NCBI GenBank assembly: GCA_013396755.1
Contig: VWZF01001805.1
Location: 379,184 to 443,183 of the forward strand
From: Sclerurus mexicanus
Taxonomy: Eukaryota; Chordata; Aves; Passeriformes; Furnariidae
Length of the DNA: 64,000 nucleotides
Direction of reading: 5' to 3'
The position numbers and the translations under genes are program-made. Shown here in pieces: positions 1-12,900 of the stretch (its first letter is position 1; each line of letters begins with the position of its first letter). Below the pieces are notes generated by a model. The model saw only the letters and a list, made by a program, of their open reading frames with translations, was not told where the DNA came from and made no database searches.

Positions 1-733
1 CCCTCCTGCTCCCCTGTGCTTTGCACATCTAGAGTCACCAGCTCTGCTGGAGCAGCCGGGAGCCTGCGGCTATTAAAAGTAGAGTGCTTTGCCCTCCCGA
101 TGTCTCCTTCCCCAGGGAGTGCAGGGGGCCGGCAGGGTGGTGCCATCCTCTCCAGCTTGGACTCATCAGCATTCCCTGGCCGGAGGCACTGTCTGCTGGG
201 CAGCCTGCAGATGGGCTGGTTGGGGTGACAGCGCTTTGAGCTGGTCCTGCCCACTTCAAGCTTTTCTGTCCACTTATGAAGGAGGGGGATGCAGGCTGTA
301 AGGGAAGCAGGAAGAGGGAGCATGACAATGCATAGCCCAATGGGCATTAACCCTGAAACATTGACTGCAAAGATGGCGTTAAAGTCCATCTCATTACCAG
401 TCAGCCCAAATGTGGTACTGTTGCATTGCCAGGTTACAGGTTCCATAGATGAATGCTCTCCCTACCTCCCACTGAAATCCACCTGTGCTGTAGAAAACTC
501 TACTGCCCTGCCATCAGATTCCTCTGTGGTCTTCTGTCTTCAGGGCTTTGGGAGGAGCAGCCATGAGATGCTGGTTTGAGGGTTTGCACATGAGGATTTA
601 CTCAAGCATGTACTCAGGGTGGTATTTTTGCAGTGTGTTGCCCAGCCTGCCAGCCAAGAACAGGATCATGGAGGTGCTGGGGGAGACTGCACAGTGTTCC
701 CGTCTCATCAACTGCTTCTTGTTTCCTTTGCAG
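1..733 (+). other. PLXNA1: PLXNA1 intron, 3' part
   Basis: This is the tail of the intron before the first exon in the window. It ends in a pyrimidine-rich tract and the CAG acceptor at 731-733. The short reading frames here show no similarity to known proteins. The upstream exons (sema, PSI1, IPT1, PSI2) are not in the window. Confidence 0.85.
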
Positions 734-934
734 GACTGCCCACAGATCCTACCTTCCACCCAGATCTACATCCCTGTGGGTGTGGTGAAACCCATCACCC
801 TGACAGCCAAGAACCTACCCCAGCCGCAGTCTGGCCAGCGCAACTACGAGTGCATCTTCCACATCCCCGGCAGCACCACCCGTGTCACTGCCCTGCGCTT
901 CAACAGCACCAGCATCCAGTGCCAGAACACCTCG
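734..934 (+). CDS. PLXNA1: PLXNA1 exon: IPT2 domain, first part
   Basis: 67 codons, phase 0 at both ends, starting DCPQILPSTQIYIPVGVV and ending QCQNTS before the donor GTGAGT. It follows the end of PSI2 and starts the second IPT/TIG fold of the extracellular stalk. The paired cysteines (YEC...IQC) and NxS/T sequons (NST, NTS) are visible. The frame continues as an open reading frame into the intron to 1027, which is normal read-through of the donor. Confidence 0.94.
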
Positions 935-3900
935 GTGAGTGCGTGGTTTGCCTCTGTGCAGGCCTTTTCTGTGGGCTGCCTCTTCCCACCTGCCCTGGCT
1001 GGTTGCATGGCCAGGTTTTCTTTCTAATGGGCAGGTAACAGGGGTTTCTGGTGCTTGTGGGGTTGAGGTGGGCTCCCTACCACTTCAGCCAGGTGCATAG
1101 GGAAGCTGCTTGGGGTCGTTCCAGATAGTATCAATGCTGGAGCCACCAGGCTTTAGGAGCACTTCCAAGGAAATTGGCTTTGCGAAGCTGAAGAAAGTTG
1201 CCTGGACTGGAGCCAGCTGGCCCAGATGTGCTGGAGCCTTGCCTCCTCCTTCTCTCTGCCTGGTCTCCCTTCCCCTGACACCAAGCCATCCCACTTTACA
1301 GGTGGGATTGAGCTAACACCTCTGTGTCCCGCTGTGCACACAGAGCCCCCCACGTGCAGCTGTGCCTACCAGCCCTGTAATCACTTCTCCTCCTCCCGTG
1401 TAGCTCCTGTCCATCCATGACTCCATCACTGACTCCAACCAGCCTCATTCCTCTGCCTGCTTGCCTGCCCATGCTCCTGCATCACTCCCTGTGTCTGTGT
1501 CCTTGCTCCCTGCAACCCTGTCACTTCAGCTCTCTCCAGCAGGCATCTCTGCCTGTTCTGCCCTCTGGACACCTTATCCCTAAGCGGGAGGGTGTTTTGC
1601 AGTGCTGGGAGAACTCTCTGTGTGCTCCTTGCTGTGCACCAGGCCCACAAGCAAAGCCACCCTGGGTGTTAATAGCCCCCACTGAGAGCCAGCATTGCTC
1701 AGTTCCTCAGCTCCCTGCTGGGCTCAGCACCGACCTGCCCTCATCTCCATGGAGCCATCTCCTCCCATCTCTCTCCCATTTAATCCTTTTAAAATTTGTT
1801 TTTCATCTCCCATACTGTGAAAGCTCATTTGCAGCCTAACACCAGCGCCGATCCCTGCTCCCTTTGGTGGCATGAGCGACATTTAGAGGCCATTGAAGAT
1901 GAACACTGTCTCCCTCCCTCCTCCAGCAATCCCAGGGCTGTGGAGCCTTTGGGCAGGAGAAGCATCCTGAGTCATTGCCTCCTGCCCTGGGCAGCAGTGC
2001 TGGGGGGATGCTGTACTGGCAGTGCCACAGGGATGCCATGGTGCTGGGGCTCTTTCTTGATGACAGGCAGTTTGTGAAGAGGAGAAATGCTCCTTGTGCT
2101 AAGCAGCTGACTGGAAATGTTGGTGGCTCTGTGCTTGGCCTGTAGGTGAGTGCAGGCAGCAGCACAAGGCACAGGCTACAGGGAGCATCAGGACCAGAGC
2201 AGAGTCTGCAGGGCTCTACTGCGAGAAACCATTAACCAGGTGGCTTAAGCAAAGGTTTGTCTTCTTGCTGCTGCATTTGGGGAAGAAAAGAAGCCAGGTG
2301 GACCTGGCAGGGCTGTTGCTCTGTGGTGTTGTTATGACCCTCACTGGGGCTTCGTCATTCAAATCTTCTCTCAGACCCAGTCTTTGCCTGTCACCTGCAC
2401 GACTTGGTGTTAGTGCTTTGAGCGAAATGTGATGGATGTGTGTGCAAAGAGATAGATACCACAGTGATGGAAGTCCCTTCACTGGGGTCTTGTTGCTGCT
2501 GGTAGCCAAGCTTGACTGCTCTGTCTCTGTCACAGGCACATGGGAGGCTTACTTGTCCCGGCAGAAGGCTGGTTACACTGGGGACATCCTTTGTTGTCTG
2601 TTCTGTGATGTGTCCATGCTGAGCCCCACTGCTGGAGCACCTGCACTTGGAAATAGGCTGGAGGAACCATTGTCCTGTTGCAGAGCGTAGAGGTAGTGTC
2701 TCTTTGTCCCCAGGAGAGAGCCCAGCCTGCAGGGCATAGAGCTGCATCAGCACCAAGGATTCAAAACTGCATCTGCATTGGGCACAGGGCATCCATGGGG
2801 GAAGGAGATGTTGGCTTGCAGACCTTCATCTCTTGCAGTGATTTGCTTGTCCCATGCTTTGCAGGGATAGCTCATGAGTGCCTGCATGGTCAGAGCCCCT
2901 TGGCCAGCCCAACCTTCTACCAGGTCTCCTCTCTCTGGAGCTGTCTGGTCCCTCCTGCCTAATTATGAAATGTGGGGTTTGGCTTTGTTAATTCCACAGC
3001 AGTTTGGGACCTGCATGCTGCAGGATGCTCCCTATAGGGAAGTTCCATGGCTGTACAGTGCTGACAGCAGCAGTCTGATGGCTCCTGCAGGGTGCTGGGT
3101 AGAGGTGCCTGCGTCAGAGGGGAGCCTTTGCGTAACAGAGGTTGAACTCAGTGAGAGGCTCTGAATGATTTGGACTCATTTCTCTCCAGTAAGTCTCAAT
3201 TTGCCAGACATGAGGGAGAGACAGGAGGAAAACCCACTGCCTGTGTTTCCCAAGGCTTACCATGGCTGCCAGGACTGGTGTCATGAGCTGTACAGCCTCT
3301 GTAGCTCTTCTCCAAAGGGACAGGACGGCTTGAGGTATGCCTGCCCACCCTGTACTCCTCACACAGAGCTGAGGTAACCTTATCCTGGGCTGACAGTGGT
3401 GGATGTTTGACCTGAAAATTGTCAGGGATGCCCTGAAAACAGCACAGATTGTCAGAAGAGCATGTATGAGGTGTTGTGAGGTGTGTGGGGAGCAGGTAGC
3501 AGCAGCTCTGTGGGGCTGCAGTCTCGGACAGGAGACATGGCGTTCAGGGGCAGGTTGTCTTCACAGACACAAGAAGAGAGTTTTGGCTTGAAAGAAGCCA
3601 CCTTGCTTTCAGGGTCTGCATAACCGTTTTAACATTTGAGGGCATTGAGCCAGGCTTTGTTATGGTGTGGGGGACTCAGATTCACACTTCTGTGATGTTT
3701 GTCTCCTTCGCGCCTTTTACAGCCCATCTGGTTATTTGAAAGCACTTCAGGCTTCCGCGCCGTCACCCACCCATGACCTGCCAGCTTCTTCCATTGCAGT
3801 TCTTCTTTGGGTTAGGATTTTGGGTTGTGCCTGGTGTGGAAGACACTGGCAAGAGGAGAAATAGGAAAAGGATGACATATTCCCAGCCTGCAAGTGAAGA

Positions 3901-6900
3901 ATGGATATCCTCTCCTCTGAAAGGCATTTAAGCACACATTGTTTCCAGAAGTTCAGTGGGATCTAAACAAGAGGTTAATTACTCTGTGGAATTAGGGATG
4001 CTTTCCTGAATCACTGGTAAATGGAAGGGATAGTAAGTCAAGCCCCTTAAAACTCTTTATTGTTTAGTTTTAGTGCTTGTCAAGCTCCAATGACTTGTTA
4101 GGACTTTGAAGAAAGCACATCTTGGTTAAATATTCAGCAGTCCATTCATTAGGGTTTGAGTGACTATAAACATTGTTTGGAACACCCAATAGATCTTTGG
4201 CAAACTCAAGGGAGACCAGCTCTGGCGTTCCCCAGCATCCCAGGACAAAATCCAAGCCAAAAGAACCTTTTCTGCCTCCTCACTTTGGTCTCTTCCTGCT
4301 CTTCAAAAGGAAAGGTTTGCCATATGTATTGTCAAGATGCGAAGAGGAAAGACCAACCTAACTAAGAAAATGAAGTTCTTTGCCAATAAACTAGTTTTTT
4401 GCTAATTGGTTACTTTTAATCTTCTGGAGGCAGACTTTTCCAGGCTTGCGTTTTGCAGCAGAGGATGGAGAAATGGTCACCTGTCTTAACACATGCAGGT
4501 AATGACACTGAGTTTCATTTTCCAAACATCCTTGCCTTTATCCATTCTTTCTCATCTGCCATCCCTCAACAGGACTGATCCTCCTGATTGCTGCAAAAAT
4601 GAAACAATTTTGCTGTTGAGAAGTGCCACAGTCCTGAATCTGAACTGCTGCTTGTAACATTGTAACATTGGATTTGATCTGATTTAGTCCTGGCCTTGGC
4701 AAAATGGCTACAGGTGTTTCTTGCTGCCAAAGTATTTGGCTTTTGCTCTCCAGAATGATGTTCTTAAGGCTGAAATAGCCCCAGAGCTGCTCTTTTCCTT
4801 TAAATGTATAAATAGGAAGAACCCCATGTTTCCTTTCTATGAGCTTGTTGTCTCAGCACTTTAAATTAAACCTCATGCCTCAGTTATTTTCCTTTCCTTT
4901 TAACCAAAGCCCGGCATGGTGAAGAGCAGCTGTATCACCTCCTTGGCTCCCTTTTGGCCCCTTTCTCACCCATGCCCTGGTACGGAGAGCCCACCCTGCC
5001 CATCTCTTTCTGCTGTGGCTATGGAGGTTGCTGCCCTCCAGCCAGACTGAGGTTGGGATGTTCACCCTGGAGCAGCTTATTCCTGTGACAAAATGATGTG
5101 GGTGCAGAGCAAATTGGGCTGGCAGGGTGGGCACTCGAGTGGTAAGCAGCATGGATGCTGAAGCCCAGCCCCAGGTGTGGATGCTGGGGATGGAGGTAAG
5201 ACCTGGTAGATTTATATTTTCTGGGTATTTTTTTGTTGCTGTGAAGCCTGGGTGTTGCTTTGACATATTCCCAGGGTCTCAGGTTCTCACTTACACCCTG
5301 CTGGATTTCAGGCAGGAGGAATCAAGGTGAAGAAGCTTGTGTGTGATGGGGGAGAAAAGGAGATCCATGTGAAAAGAGCAAAAGGAGATCCAGAATCAGA
5401 GGCTGAGTGTTACTGTCAAGTTGTGCTGTTGTATGGATGATGGCATACTCGGCCAAGGGTGTATTTATAGAGGAACATAAATCATACACACATGCCCTGT
5501 TCTGAGCACTGCACACCTCCAGTATATGTATCTCTAATTAACCAGCCATGGAGAGGGAAACAGGATTGTTGCCCACAGCCCCAGCTCTGTTTGCCAACAA
5601 AGCCGTGCTCTCCGTCCTAGCGGTGCCTACATTTATCTTTCCTGCAGCAGTGTTTAAAGTGAAAAGGGAGTATCAGGAGAGTTTGATAGGATCCAATTAA
5701 ATTCCAGCAGATAAAATAATGATGAATTGCAGTTGAGCCCTGGCGAGACACGATGTACATTACTGCTGTCCCCATAGTGCGGGGAAGGAGTTGAGGTCAT
5801 CAACTACAGAAAAATAGGACACAGCTGCAGCCCAAGCGCTCCTCCAGAAATGCAGCCCAGGGGGATGGTACATGTAGGAGTGAGGGGTGTTGCACGGGAA
5901 ATTTGGATATGTGGGTTTACTCACAGAGGAGCAGCCCCTCTGCTGCCTTCTCCAAGGCTGGGCTGTGCAGGTTGTGGCTGGAGGGGGATGGATGCCCTGT
6001 GGCAAGGGGTGCGATGGTTGTGGGGCCGCCTTGCCTCCCCTGGCCTGGGAAAGGCTAGTGCTCTGGCTAGTTGGTACAGCACCTACAGGAACATCCTGAA
6101 GTGCATCTCAGTGTGATCTGCCCCCAGATCTGCAGCTCTGTCCCCTGTGCAGCTCCCTGGAGACACCTTTTCAAAGTGCTGAATTCCTCATCCCAAGGGA
6201 AGCTGGGCAGCTCTCAGTGCCTGTTGCTGCTAGCTGGTGGGTGGGTGAGCAGTGGCTTGCTAGAACCAGAAGTGGGACCTTCAGGGCAGGTGTCACCCAC
6301 AGCCCTCACAGTGTGCAGGGCTAGTGGCATCCTCTGCATGGGGACAGAGCAGATGTGAGAATCAGAGATGTGAGAAGCACATAAGGTATAGTTGGTTGCT
6401 ACTTGGGAAGATGTCTGAGATAACTTTTGAGTGAAGAGCCTTGAGAAAGGTTTGGTGAGAAGTTCTCTTGCCTGAACCACATCTCTGCAGAGGAAGAGGT
6501 TGCTGGTAAGACTGGTATCCAGGTCGGTGGGACTGAAGAATCCTCAGTCATCTCTTCCACATTTGCCTTGTAAGCTCTTCCAGAGAGGGATGGAAAGGCT
6601 GGCTGGATTAGGTAAGGAGCCAGGCAGCTCATATCTCAGTTGCTGACTCACTTGATGACATCTTTTCTCCCATCTCTTTCTGTGGACTGTGCTGCATGAG
6701 AACACTTCTCTTTTGGGCGCTGTTGGTTTGCTCTCAGGGCTGTGCCTATCATTTTTTGTTCCCAGAGCAAACATCCCTTTCCCATAACTCGTTCTTATAG
6801 CAGCTGCCAAGCCAAATCATTGTTCGGCACAGCTGGGTGGTCTTGGGCAGCTTTGTAGCCTGAAAGCCGGTCTGATAGCAGACCTGCCTGGGTAGGTGCA

Positions 6901-9900
6901 TTGCCCCACTCACATACACCCTAGCCTACTCTCCTGCTGCTCATCACAGACTGCTGCCAGCCATGGGGATTGATTAACTGAGAAGTTAATAACAGTTAAG
7001 TATTTAATGGATGTTTAGTACTGTGTTCGCTCGAAGCAGGGGGGAGCCAGCATGATGGGACCTGCTGGTTGGCTGTAGGCTCTTGTCTGGATCCCATAGG
7101 ATGGACAGATTGGTAAGCAACCCTTGCCTGATTGTCACCTGCTTTCAGGCCAGAAAGTGGCTGCTGCTTTGCTTGGATGCTACCATCTCCTCAGCTGTGG
7201 CTGTGCCTGTGGGTGAAGAGGGCACCTCCCTGCCTGCACTATGGCAAGGACAGCTGTAAGAAGGCCTTTCAGAAACATCCTTCAAAGTAGGAGAAGCTTT
7301 GAAAACTAGAGAGGGATCTGATGGATCTCTGTGTCCCAGGAGGCTGAGCCCAGAGCCCCTGCAGCCGCAGCTTCTACCCATGAGCAGCCAAGTCATGACT
7401 TCTACTCCGGCATCCTACAGGGACCAGCAACAGCATCCAAGTCACAGACCCACTGCTGTCTCTGCAGGGCAGGTGAGAGGCTGCCAACAGACATGCAGAT
7501 GCCGAGGACACATTTTTCATTGATTTCCATGTTCCTTTGGTGATCCCACTCCATGAACAGCAGCTGGGGTGATGATTCCTGCTCTGCCACTTCCCCTCAC
7601 ACAGTCCTGTGCTCCTGCTGCTCCCCGCTGTCCAGTCCACCTCTGTGCCACAGCAAATTCGGCATCCTTAGCACGTGCCCTTTCCCAGAGGGAGACAGTC
7701 TCTCATGCAATTGTCCTGTTGCCATCTCTGGACTGGTGCATGAAGAGTTAATGCTCTCCCTCCCTCTCCCCCTATTCTTCTTCCTCCAGTCCCACCTCCC
7801 AGAAGAACTAATTTCCAAAAGCAGTCGGGGCAGAGAGATGCAAATAAGTGTTTTGGACAGCTGCAGGCTGGATGCCTTCCCGAGATGCCAGGGCCCCAAA
7901 TGAGACATGTCAGAGTACAAATTGAAAATGCCAATTTCACTTACGCTGCCACGTGGCTCGTCACAGCTAAATTCTGCTCCAGCACTGCCACCGCCCTCCC
8001 CAGCACATGCTCCCTTCTGCTGCCAGGGAATGGTCTCTGCTCACTGCTCTGGGTCTGGCTGGCTCCTTGTTGTAGTCCTGTTGAGGATATCCTTGGGTGG
8101 GGCTAGGATAGAGGAAGGTGAACAGATCTGGACTCCTAGCCCCGTTCTGGCTTCATCTTCCCAGGCCTGGTGACGGGAATGTTGCTGAGAGGCTCTGGTG
8201 GTAAATGGTGCATGGTGGAGATGTGGCGAAGGTCCTCTGAGCAATCATGGTGAGAGGTACCGTGTCTGGGAGGCTGCATGGTGGGGGCTGATTGGGCTCT
8301 GCCTGTAGAGGAGAGGTGTTGGTGGAGCTGTTGTGTTTGCAGTTAGGTGTGTGGCTCCTGGACAAAAAATCATTAGCCGAAAGTTGTAATGGAGGACCAG
8401 GCTTGGCCTCCCATTTGCATTCTGTAGGGCTGAGGAGGGGTTGTGTTGCCTTAGCCAGATCTCACATTGGGTGTGTACCCCATTTTGGTGTTGTGTCTGA
8501 TGCTGGACTGGTGATGCTGCCTGGCTGGGAGAGACTCAGCACAGAAGGGACCAGCTTTGATGGTCAGGTGAAAAGGACCCAAGTGTCTGTTGCTTTTCCC
8601 AACCACCTGGGCATGCTGACTTCCTTCGTAGGCCACGTCCCTGTCTCTTGTGGAGGGTTTGAGCAGAACAGACACACTGGAGTGATCCTGGGTTTTCGTG
8701 AGGCAACAGCTAGGGCAGTGCTGGAGGGGGTGCTGAGGTCAGCTCCTCCTGTATGGCACCAGAGCTGTGAAAGGTGGCACTGGGACTGGCTGGAGGTGGT
8801 GGCAGGGCTGTGGCCTGCCTGTGACTGGGTGAACCACTGCCAGTGTGTCCGCCACTCCCTAACAAACTCCAGCAACCCATGAATCATTCATTTAATCTCT
8901 CCTGACACGCCTGTCATTTTCTCAGGCGAGGAGCGGGGAATCTCTTGCCGAAGGAGGTCATTAGCTGTCAGGGATGGTTCCAACTGCCTTCCTGCCTCCA
9001 TATCGATTAAACCTCTCTGTCTGTATGCAGGGGCTTTGCAGGGAATATTGATGGGGCTGCTGGGACTGGGACTCAGGTGTTGAGGCAGGGGAGAGGGGTG
9101 TGGGCGGGGAGAAGACACTGGCCAGGCTGGAAGGAGTAATGGAGGTGGGTATGTCTGGACAGCAGCTGGTGCTGGGGTGGGAGTTTGGGGTCCCCTGGAG
9201 CTGGAGGGGCAGGATCTCCTGGTGTCACCTCACTACAGGAATGCTCAGGGGATCAGGGTGATGGTGCTAGCCCTGAAATGGAGTGCAGCTGGTGTCCGAG
9301 CACGGTGTGAGGCTGGGAGTGGGGCAGCTGGAGTTGAAGTGCGGAGGGGTAGATTGGTCTCTCCTGAGATCTTTCTAAGGACTAGTGTGGCACCAGGATG
9401 GTCTTTGGCTCTGTCCCACTCACAACCATGTGGCCACAGCTTTATATGGTTGTGTTATGGGTGATGGGGCTGGAGTGGACCACAAGGGACATTCTCCCAC
9501 TGGCTGTCAGGGGTGACTCTACTCAATCTACTCCTGTGATGTGCCCAGCCTGTCCTTCCCAAGCTTCATTATCATACCATAATCACAAACATCCAACTGA
9601 GCATCTCTGGAGGTGGAGGACATGAAGGAGAGCTCGGGTGCCTGGTGGTGAGAGGTATGTCTGTGCTGCAGAGTCACTGTTTGTTGCCTCCTCTCCTAGC
9701 AGTGGCAGCAACTTCAGACCTGTGACTTACTGGGGTTTGGATCTATTTAGAAACGCTCTATTTTGCTGCTTTACCTTTTTTTGCCAGTTCAATCCACTGG
9801 TTTCATGTGCTGTGTCTGATGCTTTGACCAGTGGCTGTCAGACCTGTTTGTTTCTAGACAGCAATTCCTAATGAGGCCCCCATCCCTCTCCTCTGGACTG

Positions 9901-12900
9901 ATGGGATTGTATGTTTCTCCATACCCCTCACTGGGACATTTTGCCTCAACAGTTAATGGGCTCTGCCTCCTTCTTTCCCCTTCTGCAGTATTTCTACGAA
10001 GGGAATGACATCAGTGACCTGCCTGTCAACTTATCTGTGGTCTGGAATGGGAACTTCGTCATTGACAACCCCCAGAACATCCAGGGTGAGTAAGGAATGG
10101 GACCAAGGTGGGAAAGCAGTCCCCCTGCCTCCAGCCCACCCCTCTCCCCTGCTCCAACTGCAGTTTGCACCAGTGCCTTGTGGAAGGGAATAAACTTGAC
10201 AGGTTTCTAAAAGAGGCTTTTCTCCAGGAAACTTTGGGAGAGAGCCCAAAGCTCTGCTTTGGTGTTGAGTCCACGTGCTGGTGCTTCCTGTCCATGGGGC
10301 TTTGTTCCCCTGGGGGTTGGTGGGAGGGGGCGGGAACAGGTGCCCTTTTTGCTACAACCCTTTGCCCATGGGCGGTGGGGCCCGTGCTGACCCCTGCACT
10401 CCTCCTGCCATTGCAGCCCACCTGTACAAGTGCTCAGCCCTGCGGGAGAGCTGCGGGCTGTGCCTCAAGGCTGACCCGCGCTTTGAGTGCGGCTGGTGCG
10501 TGTCGGAGAGACGGTGCTCCCTGCGGCAGCACTGCCTGGCCTATGAGAGCAGCTGGATGCACGCCAGCAGCGGCAACAGCCGCTGCACTGACCCCAAGAT
10601 CACCAAGGTATGTGGGGACAGATGAGCGGTGACACCCGAGAATGGGAGATGGGAGATAGAGATGGGGATGGGACTCTCTGATGACATCTCACAGTAGCCA
10701 GACCTACTCAGTGTTTGTTTGGTACTTGAGTGATTTTCCAATGCTAAAATCCTCTCAATCACCTCCATGCACTGGGCTTTCTGGCTCATCTCTGAGGTTC
10801 CCACCACTCCTGCACGTGACTGGAGGATCCAGGAAAGCGTTGGATCCAGGCTGTTTCTCCTTATGTTGCCATGCTTGCTGGGGCCAGTAGTTCATCATCA
10901 TCCCCTTTCCTTGACAGCTTTTATGACCTTTGCTTAATAAGATTGTGTATATTCATGTTCACATGCCTGTTGGGCTGGAATCCAGGTTCACAAGGAGGTA
11001 GTGGTGGGTATTTAGGCTGGATGCCTTTTGCTTATCCACAGCTGGCTGGGCCTTGATGGTGTTAATTACTGGAGACTTTGCACAGGATCTGATCTGTTTG
11101 AGTTTCAGTGCCTTATCTGATAGAAACTGGAAATGAGAGTCTTGGCTTTTTTCAGTGCGCACTGCCTGCCTCTCGCACAGCACGGGCACTGCAGTGTGCT
11201 GGGTGGCAGCCACGTGGGGAGAGGGGGGAACACCCCAACAGGCATGTCCCTGCCTGTGAGAAATACTGCCTGCAGAGAGTTGCTCAGGACTGGTGGAGTG
11301 CTGGCAGGAGAAGGGATCCATTCTGGGGAAGTGGAATTCAGCCTCAGAGTCCACATCCCTACAAGGAGGTCTGCTGTTTTGTGTGAAGTGGCAGGGCTCC
11401 CTGTCCCCAGTGGCTTCCCACTATGCTCCGGCTGAACTTCCCAAATCCAGGCCCCTAGAGATGATGGGAATGGAACTTGCAGTGGCCAGCTCATGGCCAG
11501 GGTGGCCTTGTTGTAGACTGTACTCTGTCCTCCTGTGTTCATGTCACCAGGGCTGTAGACATTCACACATGTACCACTCATAGCAGCTTCCCAGCTGCTG
11601 ATGGTGTCCAATGTCAGTAGCAGCAGTCCTGCCTTGCATCATTATGACATTTTGCAGTAATTGCAGATGCAGCAGGAACAGATCTGTTAGCAGGTGGGTT
11701 TGACCTTGGCACCACTCTCCATTAATGCCCTGGGAGCTGGCAGTCAGTGTGGATGTGTGTGGCTTCTGCTGTGATGCTCCTCCAGTACCCTACTTGTTGT
11801 CTGCTACTTCCCAATACTCCAACCCCCCATCTGGGCTGTGGGCAGGCTTGGAAATGGTTCAGAGAACAGACTGGTGCAGAGAGGGCAGCATGGGCTGATG
11901 GGGAAAAAGACTCTTCTACAGTGATTTCATGAGGAGCTGAAGCCTCCTTCTTGTCCAGCCCACCAGAGTACAGGTGTCTTCATGGGTGATGGGATTGGAC
12001 TGGGACATGGCCATGATTCTTCACCCATTGCTCAGTGGTGGGGACAAGCACCTTCCATACCTCTGCAGTGTCTTGCCTGGTGCTCTCTGTGACTCTCAGA
12101 GTGATATCCTTCCCCTTGGGAAGGGGGAACCCCTCTACCTCAGCATGTTCTGGCCCTGCTTCATCCGCTGGAGCTGGGAGCAAGCCAGCTGCTTGTACCC
12201 GCTGGAGCCGTTCGCTTGTTGTTGTGAAAAGACCCTGTGAAACCAATTAGGAGAAAAGCAGCAGTGTTTCTTGGGGCTGGGGGTCCAGAGGTTGGAGGGG
12301 GAAAAGGGGAGGCTCGAGCAGCCCCTGCTCTCCTTGTCAGCTCCCCCCCTGCACACCTTGTTTAGCTGTGACCTCCCTGTGCTGAGCGGCCAACGATGTC
12401 ATTTCATTCCTGGGCTTGTTCCTCCCTGCACGCGTGGCCCTTGTCAGCTTTGCTGCGGAGGAGGAGGAATTGAACATGCCGGAGCAGCTTTTAACACTCA
12501 TTTAGAAACACCAAACAAACGGCCACTTCTTGCCAGCCACCCCGGTGGAACTTGATTTAAGGGGAAGACCCAACCTAGTGCTGGCTGCAGCTGCCAGAAT
12601 GAGCTCCAATCCCATACTTGGGCAGGGCCTGAACAGGTTTTAGGCAAACAGTGGTTCCCCACAGCCCCAGAGGGTTTTGTTGCTGTGTAAATGGTGAGCT
12701 GTAGTTGCCTTGGTGGGAGCCAGGGCCCAGGCACCAGGCCCAGCTCTGCTGTCCCGGGACATGTCCCACGGGAGCCTGTGTACAGGGGGACTGGCTGCCC
12801 CCATTTGAGTTTGTGTGCACTGAAGGTGACCAGCCCATGTGAATCCAGAGGGCAGTGGTTAACCCCAGTGGCGATGGCTGCAGTGGGGCTGTGCAGAAAC

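Noticed and set aside
8292..8882. 196-codon open frame on the plus strand inside the 9-kb intron
   Set aside because: No recognisable motif, signal peptide or composition of a real protein. Such lengths arise by chance in GC-rich stop-poor intron.
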